Below are positions 42,521 to 50,883 of a stretch of DNA of 64,000 nucleotides, in pieces. The position numbers were made by a program, and so were the translations under genes. Each line of letters starts with the position of its first letter. The stretch's first letter is position 1. The notes beneath the pieces are model-generated. The model did no database searches and was not told where the DNA came from. It saw only the letters and a program-made list of their open reading frames with translations. This DNA is from Bacillus sp. sid0103 (lineage in GTDB: Bacteria > Bacillota > Bacilli > Bacillales_B > DSM-18226), in contig NZ_JAHUWN010000030.1 of NCBI RefSeq assembly GCF_019219025.1, forward strand, positions 1 through 64,000, given 5' to 3'.

Positions 42521-44050
42521 TTGGTTAAACGTAAAGTCTTAGCGATAGCTGCTGCCTCTGCATTAATGTTTCCGCTTGTTCCTCAGAATTTCTTGCAAAA
42601 GAGTGTCTCTGCTGCCTATTCTCCAGAAGTATCGGGGGCACAAGACGTTACGGTTAGCATGTTTGATGGGACAAACGGAAACTGGTTAACAACGAAAAAC
42701 CCGTCACAATATGCAGCCGCAACTGCCTTTGGGAATATAGGACTGACTCCTTATAATTGGGGGAAAAAGGAAGAAGGAACCGGTTGGTATAACATGTACA
42801 ACCCTGCAGCAGTAAGCGGTGTTCAAGTAAACGGTATGTTTGACGATGCGAAATTTGTCATTCGTGTACCAGACAACTGGAATGGAAAATTAGTTGTAGC
42901 CGGCATCCCCGCGACTCGAAATGAAACGGCGACCGATTTACTGTTTAGTGATTATGTTTTAGCAAAGGGTTATGCATTTGCTGCTACGGATAAAGGAACA
43001 CAAGGGGAAATTGATCCTACCGATTCACTCGCAAAAGTAAAGAACGCCTTAGTTGCAGAGGATGACAGTATCTCTGAATGGAATCAACGCTATAGACAAT
43101 TAACCATTGCAGCACAAAAATACTTAACTGAAAATTATCGTGATAAGCTGATTAAAGAGAGTGATAGGAAAACTCCAGCCAGTAAGTTGATTACAAAAAA
43201 ACACAAAGTTCCTACCTATGCGATGGGAATTTCAAATGGCGGTTATGTCGTCCGTTATGCACTTGAACATGACGGCCCAGATAAGACAGGGGAACCCGCT
43301 TTATATGATGGCGGAGTGGATTGGGAAGGTGTGTTATGGAGAGCGAATGAACCGAATTTAATTAGTTCGTTAACACAAGTCGTCAATAATGCTGAGAAAG
43401 CCCTTTACGGTACTGGCGAAGAAAAGCAAACAGCAATGGAAAAAATGTATAAAGCTGGTTTACCGAAAGGTTCTGAAAAACTGTGGGGTTATCATGACCA
43501 GGTCTACTGGTTCCTCACATTAAATATTTATCGGGATGAACTTGATTCAACCGCTCCAAATCAAATTGATTGGAGAAACTATTTAAACTATAAAGATGGT
43601 ATTCGTGATCGTACCTACGATTCCATCTTTAAAGATTACAATTATATGTTACGCCCGAGCGAAGTCAAACAAAATGTAAAAGCGATTGAAAATACCGGCG
43701 ATATTGATGTGCCGTTGATTAGTATAACTGGTTCTTGGGACTCTTTAATTTTTCCGTCCATCCATGCGGATGCTTACGACAAGCTAGTAAACCAAGCTGG
43801 AAAAGGCAAATTACACCGACTTTATACTATTGAAAAAGGAAACCATGTCGACAGCTTGGTCTGGAACAATCCAACGGATCCGAATAAAGAGCTGCAACCT
43901 TTACTTCCGTACGCCCATCAAGCTTTTGACTTACTCGTGGACTGGGTGGAACATCATAAAAAAGCACCTAAAAGTAAAGTCATTACATCCCCGCAGGATC
44001 ATACAAAAGTGTTAGATATTAAGACTGGTAAAGAAGTAGATCCGAAGTAG
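42521..44050 (+). CDS. Secreted tannase-like alpha/beta hydrolase, possible 3-hydroxybutyrate oligomer hydrolase
   Basis: From TTG 42521 (GGAGGGG upstream) the 509-residue protein starts with a signal peptide ([20 protein letters not shown], cleavage near SAA). Catalytic features are the nucleophile [10 protein letters not shown] (about residue 245), an acid in [11 protein letters not shown], and histidine in [11 protein letters not shown]. The overall form fits tannase-like and 3-hydroxybutyrate oligomer hydrolases. Located directly behind the acetoacetate CoA-transferase genes, cleavage of 3-hydroxybutyrate oligomers outside the cell is plausible, but there is no 3-hydroxybutyrate dehydrogenase in the window. 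The ORF extends upstream to ATG 42455 without a ribosome site. Confidence 0.75.
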   Translation: MVKRKVLAIAAASALMFPLVPQNFLQKSVSAAYSPEVSGAQDVTVSMFDGTNGNWLTTKNPSQYAAATAFGNIGLTPYNWGKKEEGTGWYNMYNPAAVSGVQVNGMFDDAKFVIRVPDNWNGKLVVAGIPATRNETATDLLFSDYVLAKGYAFAATDKGTQGEIDPTDSLAKVKNALVAEDDSISEWNQRYRQLTIAAQKYLTENYRDKLIKESDRKTPASKLITKKHKVPTYAMGISNGGYVVRYALEHDGPDKTGEPALYDGGVDWEGVLWRANEPNLISSLTQVVNNAEKALYGTGEEKQTAMEKMYKAGLPKGSEKLWGYHDQVYWFLTLNIYRDELDSTAPNQIDWRNYLNYKDGIRDRTYDSIFKDYNYMLRPSEVKQNVKAIENTGDIDVPLISITGSWDSLIFPSIHADAYDKLVNQAGKGKLHRLYTIEKGNHVDSLVWNNPTDPNKELQPLLPYAHQAFDLLVDWVEHHKKAPKSKVITSPQDHTKVLDIKTGKEVDPK

Positions 44051-44129
44051 AACCTAACTTGCAGAGACATCAAAATGATACATCTGATAATCTGTCTCTA
44101 TTTAAGTAAAATCACTAAATAGTCTTAAG

Positions 44130-44167
44130 AGAATCCATCTTTGACAAAAAGATGGGTTCTTTTTTTT
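44130..44167 (+). terminator. Rho-independent terminator
   Basis: AGAATCCATCTTT-GACAA-AAAGATGGGTTCT then TTTTTTT; ends the ketone-body operon. Confidence 0.88.
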
Positions 44168-44247
44168 AAATAAGAGTCGATTACAAACCTTAAAAAACTT
44201 TTTTAGATTGAGTATATCACGTTAATAAAAATTACTTTGACAGATAG

Positions 44248-44517
44248 AGTAATTTCCGGTATGGTTATGAAATTTCGAAGGAAATTAGCCTGCGGACAAA
44301 CAATCGATTTCAAATTAAAGAGGCGACTCTTTATGCGGTGTTTCAGCGGCTGGAGAAGAAGGAACTTATCGAATCTTACGTGGGAAGTGTTAGCCAAGGC
44401 GGGAAAAGGAAGTACTACCGAATCACAACCCTCGGAAAAGCCTATTTAAAAGAAATGAGTAAGGAATGGATTGAAACAAAAGAAGTGATCGATTTGTTTA
44501 TGGAGGGATTAGAGTGA
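44248..44517 (+). pseudogene. 5'-truncated PadR-family regulator
   Basis: The frame, bounded by TAG at 44245-44247, reads RYGYEISKEI, EATLYAVFQRLEKKELIESY, SQGGKRKYYRITTLGKAYLK and ends with TGA at 44515-44517. This is the winged helix of PadR regulators without the first 20 or so residues; no usable start codon is left. It overlaps the start of the next gene, which in intact systems is its co-regulated partner (PadR plus permease-prefix-domain protein). Confidence 0.8.
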
Positions 44518-44912
44518 AAAAGTTAAGAAATCATGTCGATGAGTTGTTTAAGGATGTTCCGGAGAGTGAGCAAAAGCAGGCGATTAAGCAGGAGGTTTTG
44601 GAAAACCTGGAAGAAAAAGTGTTGGACTTAATGGAACAAGGTAAGGAAGAGGAAGATGCCATTAATAAAGCGATCGTTGATTTTGGCGATATTGAAGATT
44701 TAAAGAATGAGCTGGGAATAAAGCAGCCAGTGAAAAAGAATATGTCAAAAATAAATTTGGGCTTTTCCATTTGGGGGAGTATCTTAATCATAGCCCTATT
44801 TGTGTTTATTAATTTTGCTTATTCACCTGGGACCATTTGGTTTGTCTATCCAACATTTGGGGTATTATGGTGGCCTTTGTCTATGTATTTTCATTGGCAG
44901 CGTTCGAAGTAA
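44514..44912 (+). CDS. PadR-partner membrane protein with one WWP repeat
   Basis: The 132-residue protein has an N-terminal helical domain (LRNHVDELFKDVPESEQKQA, EEDAINKAIVDFGDIEDLKN) of the kind called permease prefix domain 1/HAAS, often encoded after PadR regulators, and then two transmembrane segments. The C-terminal YSPGTIWFVYPTFGVLWWPLSMY is a unit repeated four times in the next protein. The GTG start overlaps the PadR stop; GGAGGGATTAGA precedes it. No catalytic features. Confidence 0.82.
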   Translation: MKKLRNHVDELFKDVPESEQKQAIKQEVLENLEEKVLDLMEQGKEEEDAINKAIVDFGDIEDLKNELGIKQPVKKNMSKINLGFSIWGSILIIALFVFINFAYSPGTIWFVYPTFGVLWWPLSMYFHWQRSK

Positions 44913-44924
44913 GGAGGGGGAGCC

Positions 44925-45563
44925 ATGAAGAAATTTGATGCAGGTTTTGCCGCAGCGGGAAGTGTAATGAGTATTATCTTTTTTATACTAGTTAATTATT
45001 TAACTAGCCCCCATTATCCGTGGTTTATTTATCCTTCCATTGTTCTTTTACTGTGGCCAATTGGTTTGTATTGTTTGAAGAATGGGAAACACAAACACCT
45101 TTCACTTTCCTATTCCGCACTTATTATCGCTTTTTTGACCGTTGAGAATTATCTGTATTCGCCATACTCTCATTGGTCTCTATATGCAATTTATCCTATT
45201 TTCTGGTGGCCCATTCTTATCTATTTAAAAAAGCATGCGCTAACATTAACGGTTGCATTGGCAGGGAGTACCAGTATCATTTTATATTATGCCATTCTTA
45301 ATCTGCTGCTATCACCAGGTTATCCATGGGTGATCTTTCCGACATTTGCAATTGTTTGGTGGCCGCTTGCCATCTATCATGCTAAGAAAAAGACCTTTTT
45401 TGAATTCTCTATTCATGCTACTCTAATAATCGCGGTCTTTTTTATCATCCTAAATGTGATTTCTACACCGCATACCGTATGGGCCGTATACCCGATCTTT
45501 TGTATACTCTGGTGGCCGCTAAGTATGTATTATTTCGTCTATAAAAGAAAACTAATAAAGTAA
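44925..45563 (+). CDS. Membrane protein with four WWP two-helix repeats
   Basis: The 212-residue protein consists of about eight transmembrane helices arranged as four copies of a two-helix unit; each ends with a (T/S)SP...W..YP.....WP..(I/L/M)Y motif: SPHYPWFIYPSIVLLLWPIG, SPYSHWSLYAIYPIFWWPIL, SPGYPWVIFPTFAIVWWPLA and TPHTVWAVYPIFCILWWPLS. The neighbouring 44514 protein carries a fifth copy. The tandem units look like expansion of a 2TM domain. Function is unknown. AAGGAGGGGGAG precedes the ATG, 12 bp after the previous gene. Confidence 0.85.
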   Translation: MKKFDAGFAAAGSVMSIIFFILVNYLTSPHYPWFIYPSIVLLLWPIGLYCLKNGKHKHLSLSYSALIIAFLTVENYLYSPYSHWSLYAIYPIFWWPILIYLKKHALTLTVALAGSTSIILYYAILNLLLSPGYPWVIFPTFAIVWWPLAIYHAKKKTFFEFSIHATLIIAVFFIILNVISTPHTVWAVYPIFCILWWPLSMYYFVYKRKLIK

Positions 45564-45566
45564 TTT

Positions 45567-45620
45567 ATGGTGTCAGGCACTATAAAAAGACAAATGTCTT
45601 TTTGCGGTGCCTGACACCAT
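45567..45620. repeat. Palindromic repeat with GTGTCAGGCAC arms
   Basis: ATGGTGTCAGGCAC at 45567-45580 pairs with GTGCCTGACACCAT at 45607-45620; inside, AAAAAGACA-AATG-TCTTTTT forms the stem continuation. The arms ending in GGTGTCAGGCAC are of a kind common between genes in this group of bacilli, suggesting a mobile miniature element. Confidence 0.8.
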
Positions 45621-45623
45621 TTT

Positions 45624-45660
45624 AACGTCTTGTCCTTTTGGGGCAGGGCGTTTTTTTTTC
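45624..45660 (+). terminator. Rho-independent terminator
   Basis: AACGTCTTGTCC-TTTT-GGGGCAGGGCGTT with G-T pairs and a run of nine T. Confidence 0.75.
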
Positions 45661-45885
45661 CTAATGCAATGAGCTGCCAACGGAGGCACTTTTTTTTGAT
45701 GATATGCACGAATAATGGAATTGATTAGGTTAGTGAAAAATTTGTCGAAATTTCACGAAAAATATCATTTTTATGTATTCGCTTTCAATTGTTAAAATCA
45801 TTCTATCTAAATGAATATTTGAAATATTTATATTTTTAATGAAAAATGTTCCTGTTTAGTTCAGAATGGCAAGGGGGTATTAATA

Positions 45886-46122
45886 ATGAAGCAGATACAG
45901 ACAAGGAAAATAACAAGGGGTAGAAGGGGAAATAAATTAAAGGTAAAAATCTCTCGATTATCGATCGAAGTTCCAGAGTGCATTAAAGACGATTTTCGGG
46001 AGGCAGTTGAAAGAAATGGAAAGACTATGAAGGATGTTTTAACATTATATATGCAAAAATACATATGGAAACAAGGAGAATTACAAAGAAATAGGCAAAG
46101 ACGACGCGAGGATATTGGATAA
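45886..46122 (+). CDS. Small ribbon-helix-helix-like DNA-binding protein
   Basis: The 78-residue protein is very basic (RKITRGRRGNKLKVK at the start, RNRQRRRED at the end). The middle SRLSIEVPECIKDDFREAVE, then GKTMKDVLTLYMQKYIWKQ fits a ribbon-helix-helix: a beta strand, helix, turn, helix. Small proteins of this kind act as repressors or plasmid/toxin-antitoxin control factors. No partner toxin is adjacent; a 103-bp inverted-repeat element follows. AAGGGGG precedes the ATG. Confidence 0.65.
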   Translation: MKQIQTRKITRGRRGNKLKVKISRLSIEVPECIKDDFREAVERNGKTMKDVLTLYMQKYIWKQGELQRNRQRRREDIG

Positions 46123-46186
46123 GGCCTTTTTCGTAAATTTTGTTGCTTGTGGAGCTTAATTAATAAGGATCATTTACTAGGTTTCT

Positions 46187-46289
46187 AGGCGATTTTCGCA
46201 AATGTTCTTACGTAAAGATGCCACGAAGCACTTTGTTATACGGGTTGATGAAATGATACGAAATACAGCAAACTATGCGAAAATCGCCT
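46187..46289. repeat. 103-bp element with 14-bp perfect terminal inverted repeats
   Basis: AGGCGATTTTCGCA (46187-46200) and TGCGAAAATCGCCT (46276-46289) are perfect inverted copies. The interior has no gene. The size and ends are like a MITE or folded RNA element. Confidence 0.75.
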
Positions 46290-46340
46290 TGGATAAAGAG
46301 GCTGTCCATGGTAATTGCTAAATTAATCAATTAATAAATT

Positions 46341-46372
46341 AAAGCTCTTCTCAACTGAGAAGGGCTTTTTTC
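46341..46372 (+). terminator. Rho-independent terminator
   Basis: AAGC-TCTTCTC-AACT-GAGAAG-GGCTTTTTT. Confidence 0.75.
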
Positions 46373-46390
46373 TGCTAATTTATGGATATC

Positions 46391-46417
46391 TGTCCTCATG
46401 AACGCCCCATGAGGACA
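46391..46417. repeat. Hairpin TGTCCTCATG-AACGCCC-CATGAGGACA
   Basis: A perfect 10-bp stem. A degraded second version (TTCGCATGAACGTTGCATGATG) follows at about 46446. No T-run adjacent on either side, so not a clear terminator. Confidence 0.6.
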
Positions 46418-46704
46418 AATTTTGTATTTTATTTTGAGTTTCTGTTCGCATGAACGTTGCATGATGAAAAATAATGCATATTGAAATAGCCATTAAAACA
46501 GGTAGATTTTCAATTAAAATATGTAGGTAAATTTTAATAAATATTTGTAGAATAACCAAATTTATAAGTAATTAGTCCCGTTTTTTAATGAATTTCCTTG
46601 TAAACACGAACATTAAGACTTATATTTTCAATAATATTCACTTTTTCGTTGTAATTCAATTATAAGTTTGTTATATTAAGAAAGTAATAAACTTATATAT
46701 CGTT

Positions 46705-46775
46705 ACTCGTATATACTCGGTAATATGGTCTGAGTGTCTCTACCTAGTTCCCAATGAAAGAACTAGACTACGAGT
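46705..46775 (+). ncRNA. Purine riboswitch aptamer, guanine class
   Basis: P1 is ACTCGTA/TACGAGT. Between the arms are TATACTCGG, TAATATGGTCTGAGTGTCTC, TACC and the P3 hairpin TAGTTC-CCAATGAAA-GAACTA, then GACTACG. The core bases ATATGG and TCTACC and the loop-loop type purine aptamer geometry are present. The specificity base in GACTACG (46768) is C, as in guanine/hypoxanthine aptamers; adenine aptamers have U there. Confidence 0.93.
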
Positions 46776-46920
46776 TAAAGTATTTGGCCTCTATTTCGGC
46801 AATTTTTTTGCCTTAGCCATTATTTGAGGTAGCAGAAATTTCAATTTTTTGCTAATTATCGATACTTTGACTTTCGTAGGTCTAGAAGGTAGATATCAAT
46901 CTACATTTCTAGACCTTTTT
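46776..46920 (+). promoter_or_regulatory. Riboswitch expression platform with antiterminator and terminator
   Basis: CTACGAGTTAAAGTAT at the 3' side of P1 (46768-46783) is complementary to ATACTTTGACTTTCGTAG at 46862-46879 (with small bulges). That segment overlaps the 5' arm AGGTCTAGAA of the terminator 46878-46920 (AGGTCTAGAA ... TTCTAGACCTTTTT, with an inner GTAGAT/ATCTAC stem). Ligand binding should free the terminator and switch the gene off. Confidence 0.85.
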
Positions 46921-46978
46921 CATTGGACAAGAACGATCGAGTGTATCAACCACATCAAAAGAAATGGGAGAGGTTTTT

Positions 46979-47857
46979 ATGAAAAACAAAATCTTAAGGA
47001 AATACGCTCCATTAGCAGCTATTGTTGTACTATTCTTATCGTTGCTTGCATTTCGTAATTCTACTTTACTAGTAGAATCAAAAGTAGAAGGGGCTGCGAG
47101 ACCGATTCTCATTCAAGGTCCAATGCCGATTGAAGCAGAAAATTTTGCACAAAAATTAGAAAAAGTTAAAGTGGAAAAGTCAGGAACTTTTGTGTTTTAC
47201 AAAGGTAAGTTAAATAATTATCCTGTTATTGTCGTTAAAACAGGTAAGGGAATGGAAAATACAGCTGCTGCTACAGCAGTAGCGATTGAAAAATATAACC
47301 CGATCGCCATTATTAACCAAGGAACATCAGGCGGACATGACCCAAATTTGAACGTGTTTGATATTGTTTTAGGAAAGAGAACGACAAACATTGGTTCATT
47401 AAAAACAGGAAATATGGAAGAAAACCATGGGATGGACCCAACTAATTGGAAACCAATGGACTTAATGGCTTCTGAAGGAAGTGGATCAGATCCGAACGCT
47501 GAAAAAGTCCGTTACTACGAAGGTGATGAAGATCTGCTTGCAGCTGCGAATGCCGTAAAAGATCAATACACCAAGGGTAAGGTAGTTGAAGGTACAATCG
47601 GTTCAGCCGACGTTTGGAATAATGAAGTGGATCGCATTAAATGGTTCCATACGAATTATGGTACATCGGTAGAGGAAATGGAAGGTGCCGCCGCAGCACA
47701 AATTGCCCAAGCATATGACGTTGCATTCTTGGGAATTCGTATCCTATCTAATAACAAAACAAATGGCGGAAAGTACGACCCAAATACAGCATCAGCAAAT
47801 CAAGAGTATGTATATGAAGTCGTTAAAAAATATATTGCGAACATTCAAAGCAAATAA
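46979..47857 (+). CDS. Exported nucleoside phosphorylase/nucleosidase (MTA/SAH nucleosidase-like)
   Basis: The 292-residue protein starts with a membrane signal (KYAPLAAIVVLFLSLLAF, residues about 7-24) and continues with a PNP/UDP phosphorylase family domain: VVKTGKGMENTAAATAVAIEKY, the nucleoside region NQGTSGGHDPNLNVFDIVLG, SADVWNNE and the substrate-binding EEMEGAAAAQIAQAY. The EMEG motif and length fit MTA/SAH nucleosidases rather than phosphorylases. With an N-terminal signal it acts outside the membrane or in the wall, splitting purine nucleosides to bases. A guanine riboswitch stands upstream, giving control by the product-side purines. AGAGG precedes ATG 46979; the ATG at 46964 overlaps this site. 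Confidence 0.85.
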   Translation: MKNKILRKYAPLAAIVVLFLSLLAFRNSTLLVESKVEGAARPILIQGPMPIEAENFAQKLEKVKVEKSGTFVFYKGKLNNYPVIVVKTGKGMENTAAATAVAIEKYNPIAIINQGTSGGHDPNLNVFDIVLGKRTTNIGSLKTGNMEENHGMDPTNWKPMDLMASEGSGSDPNAEKVRYYEGDEDLLAAANAVKDQYTKGKVVEGTIGSADVWNNEVDRIKWFHTNYGTSVEEMEGAAAAQIAQAYDVAFLGIRILSNNKTNGGKYDPNTASANQEYVYEVVKKYIANIQSK

Positions 47858-47893
47858 GTAGTAAAGAAGTGCCGGTATTTCGGTAAAGTTACC

Positions 47894-47920
47894 AAAGAGC
47901 TGTTTACACAGCTCTTTTTT
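47894..47920 (+). terminator. Rho-independent terminator
   Basis: AAAGAGCTGT-TTAC-ACAGCTCTTT followed by TTTT. Confidence 0.9.
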
Positions 47921-47988
47921 TAATCGGACTAGAGTTATTGCAAATATGGGATGTTTTTCGGAAAATAACACCGTTATTCAACAATACT

Positions 47989-48957
47989 TTACATCGCGAT
48001 CACCACTTTTCCCTGTGCGTGTCCTTCTTGAAAATATCGGAATGCTTCGGGTACTTCGCTTAACTTATAACTCCGATCAATGACAGGTTTGACTTTGCCA
48101 GCTTCAAGTAGTTCTTTCATATAAATCAAATCATCGCGATTCGGTCTTTGTAAAAAGGTACCCATTTTCCTTTTTCCAGTCATTGAAATCCAAGGCCCGA
48201 GGACCATGGCTTGGAACATTTGTGAACCTGAACCCCCAACATGCACAAAAATTCCATCAGGACTTAATATCCGCTTATAAGCTGAGAGTGGTTTATGTCC
48301 GTTAACTCCTAGAATGAGGTCATAACGCTGTGGTTTTTGGGTAAAATCTTCCTTGGTATAGTCAATCGTATGGTCTGCTCCAAGCGATTGCAAAATGTCT
48401 ACATTTCTTGTACTGCACACACCCGTTACCTCAGCTCCGAATGATTTTGCGATCTGGACTGCGAAAGTACCGACACCACCCGACGCACCATTAATTAATA
48501 CCTTTTGGCCTGACTGAATCTTACCTTTATCCCGTAGACCCTGTAAGGCTGTCACACCCGCCATAGGGACCGAAGCGGCTTCTTCATAGGACAGATTAGC
48601 TGGTTTTAATGCTAGTGCACGTTCCGGAACCGATACATATTCAGCAAAGCCTCCCCAGCCAAAACCTGATAGATCACCAAACACCTCGTCACCTGGTTGG
48701 AACAGCTGTACACCTTTGCCAACCGCCTCAACTTGACCTGCTATGTCACCTCCAGGTACGCTGTATTTTGGTTTAAAGAGTCCGAAGGCAAAACGGGCTA
48801 AGAACGGTTCTCCTTTTAAAAGGACCAAGTTACCAAAATTTACGGAAGCGGCCTGTATTTTTACCAGTACCTGATTGTCCCCAGGGATTGGTTTTTCTAC
48901 CTCTATTAATTCAAGCACATCAGGGGGACCATATTTGTTAGAAACGATTGCTTTCAT
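47989..48957 (-). CDS. MDR-family NAD(P)-dependent oxidoreductase (quinone reductase-like)
   Basis: The 322-residue protein has the GroES-like start MKAIVSNKYGPPDVLELIEV, a FG(D/N)L..GWGGFAEYV segment, the cofactor-binding VLINGASGGVGTFAVQIAKSFGAEVTGVCSTRN (about residues 142-174) and the C-terminal YFQEGHAQGKVVI. Zinc-binding cysteines are missing, so it belongs to the zeta-crystallin/quinone oxidoreductase side of the family. GAGGAGG upstream fixes ATG 48957; a longer frame to 49008 has no ribosome site. It is monocistronic. Confidence 0.9.
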   Translation of the reverse strand: MKAIVSNKYGPPDVLELIEVEKPIPGDNQVLVKIQAASVNFGNLVLLKGEPFLARFAFGLFKPKYSVPGGDIAGQVEAVGKGVQLFQPGDEVFGDLSGFGWGGFAEYVSVPERALALKPANLSYEEAASVPMAGVTALQGLRDKGKIQSGQKVLINGASGGVGTFAVQIAKSFGAEVTGVCSTRNVDILQSLGADHTIDYTKEDFTQKPQRYDLILGVNGHKPLSAYKRILSPDGIFVHVGGSGSQMFQAMVLGPWISMTGKRKMGTFLQRPNRDDLIYMKELLEAGKVKPVIDRSYKLSEVPEAFRYFQEGHAQGKVVIAM

Positions 48958-49144
48958 TAGAACCTCCTCAATTCCTTTAATGTGTTCCATATAACTTATT
49001 GCCTTCAAAGTAAAGGATATTCCAGTTTAAAGATATTCAAGACTGTATTTGTAAAAAGTTGTAACTCTGAATCGAACCTAGGAGTTTATAAGTATTCCTA
49101 TTTTTAAATTTGAACAGTATAATCAGGAATGGGAGTTGAGATAA

Positions 49145-50302
49145 ATGAATAAACAAGATATCGCTAATATCCGTAAGCAATTTAAATTAGACAATTACTA
49201 CCTGCAAATTCAAGAAATCTTCAATGTGTATGTAAAAAAAGAATCCGGTGAGATTTATCATGAAGTCAGTCAACCATTTCAAATGCTAGAACAAGAAACA
49301 CAAGAATTATTTTTGACTAACTTTAAGAAAGTTTTGACAGGTTCTCTTGATGCCAAGCTATTTGAGCTGAAATTCAGTCGGGATGTAGAAGACAGCACAC
49401 AAACCATCCTCTACGAAGGATTACAAGTGAATTCCGAAGATTGGAAAGAAAACATGCTCCAAATCGTGGAGAAAATGTTTGCTGATATTGCCTATGAATT
49501 TGATACGATGGTGACGTTTATCCGGGGAGAATATCGAAAACCAACCAAGAAACGGGATGAGGAAAGCGAAGAGGGCGGGGATGATGAAGTCTTTTCCAAC
49601 CAGTTTATCCTTTGCAGTCTTAATAAAACGGATCAGCCGAAAAAAGCCTTGCTGTTTGATTATATCGAGAAAGAATTCAAACCAAATACCGTTTTTGATC
49701 CCATTATCAATTTAGCATCTCCATTGTCAGGTTTTCTGTTCCCTGCTTTTAATGACAATGGTGCAGATGTGAACCATATTCTATATTGTGCGGGAAAACC
49801 GAATCAACCAGATGGAAGATTTATTGAAGAGGTTCTTAATTGTGAAGTGATCATGACAGCACAGGAAAATAAGGACAGTTTCGAACTCATTTTAAAAGAA
49901 GTGATAGGAAACGAAGTGGATTCCAAGGTTATTTCCAATATGTATGAGGAAATCGATAAAATGGTGCAAGAGAATGAAGAAAATGAGGAAAGTGAAGCCC
50001 CTATGTTGGATTCTCGAGACATTGAACGGATCTTAACGGTAAGCGGCGTTGAAAATGTAGAGACGGCCAAAGTGGAACATGCCTTTAAGAGTGTCTTAGA
50101 TGATGAAAACCATGAATTCAAAGCTAGTAGTTTACTTCCTAAATCCATAAAAATTAATACAAAGGTGGCAGATGTCTCGATCAGCCCAAAAGACCTGAAA
50201 AATGTAAAATATATTATGTATCAAGGAAAACGGTGCCTATTATTAGAGATTGATGAAGATGTGGTTATCGAAGGATTCCGACTAGAATCGGAAACACTCT
50301 AA
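49145..50302 (+). CDS. DUF4317 family protein
   Basis: The 385-residue protein begins MNKQDIANIRKQFKLDNYYL, the standard opening of DUF4317 proteins of Firmicutes, and keeps the family's HILYCAGKPNQPDG and RDIERILTVSGVEN segments. A very acidic spacer (RDEESEEGGDDE) occurs near residue 140. It is soluble, with no signal or membrane segment. Function is unknown. GGAATGGGAG precedes the ATG. Confidence 0.9.
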   Translation: MNKQDIANIRKQFKLDNYYLQIQEIFNVYVKKESGEIYHEVSQPFQMLEQETQELFLTNFKKVLTGSLDAKLFELKFSRDVEDSTQTILYEGLQVNSEDWKENMLQIVEKMFADIAYEFDTMVTFIRGEYRKPTKKRDEESEEGGDDEVFSNQFILCSLNKTDQPKKALLFDYIEKEFKPNTVFDPIINLASPLSGFLFPAFNDNGADVNHILYCAGKPNQPDGRFIEEVLNCEVIMTAQENKDSFELILKEVIGNEVDSKVISNMYEEIDKMVQENEENEESEAPMLDSRDIERILTVSGVENVETAKVEHAFKSVLDDENHEFKASSLLPKSIKINTKVADVSISPKDLKNVKYIMYQGKRCLLLEIDEDVVIEGFRLESETL

Positions 50303-50401
50303 TGTTTTTTAGGGACAGGCTTTATAATTCACTACAAGATATATGAATAAATTTTAGTTGGTTTTCTACCAAGGGTAGAGACCAGCTTTTTTTGATAGTA
50401 C

Positions 50402-50698
50402 TTATTTCATTTTTAAAACAGGTATATGAAAATAGAGAATAAGAAAAATTGTACATGAAAAACAGAGAAGCCAAGCAAATAATGGTGTTTTTTGATGAAT
50501 GATGAGAGCAATAAAGATGAAAATCCAAACCACATATGACCACCAAAAGTTCCATCCATGGTGATAAGACAAGAGGTTCAAAAATAAAAAAATGGTCTCT
50601 ATCACCGTAAATAAACTACTCCAAGCATATATCCAAGCGAAAATCAAAAGTATCATGGTAAGCATTAAAGGAAAATACATCGTAAGTTGGTGTATCAT
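50402..50698 (-). CDS. Small four-helix membrane protein
   Basis: The frame from ATG 50698 (GGAAGG nine bases upstream) gives 98 residues with four hydrophobic segments, two of them rich in tryptophan (NFWWSYVVWIFIF). The frame is open further to 50788, but that part lies in a 21-bp terminator stem and has no ribosome site. No family is recognised. Confidence 0.6.
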   Translation of the reverse strand: MIHQLTMYFPLMLTMILLIFAWIYAWSSLFTVIETIFLFLNLLSYHHGWNFWWSYVVWIFIFIALIIHQKTPLFAWLLCFSCTIFLILYFHIPVLKMK

Positions 50699-50765
50699 TT
50701 TGTTCATCCTTCCAATCCGCTGACATGTAACATTTAAATTATGCCCATTCATAAACTGTTGAATT

Positions 50766-50821
50766 AAAAAAAGAGTGGTAATAAACAAATGATGTTCAAT
50801 TGTTTATTACCACTCTTTTTT
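50766..50821. terminator. Long bidirectional terminator
   Basis: AAAAAAGAGTGGTAATAAAC with the next A forms a perfect 21-bp stem with TGTTTATTACCACTCTTTTT and T, around a 14-nt loop. It separates the PiT operon from the small membrane protein gene. Confidence 0.92.
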
Positions 50822-50883
50822 ATGTTTCACACTATCTGACTCTGGTAAAAATACTGAACCATTGTTATCAGCAGATATCATAC

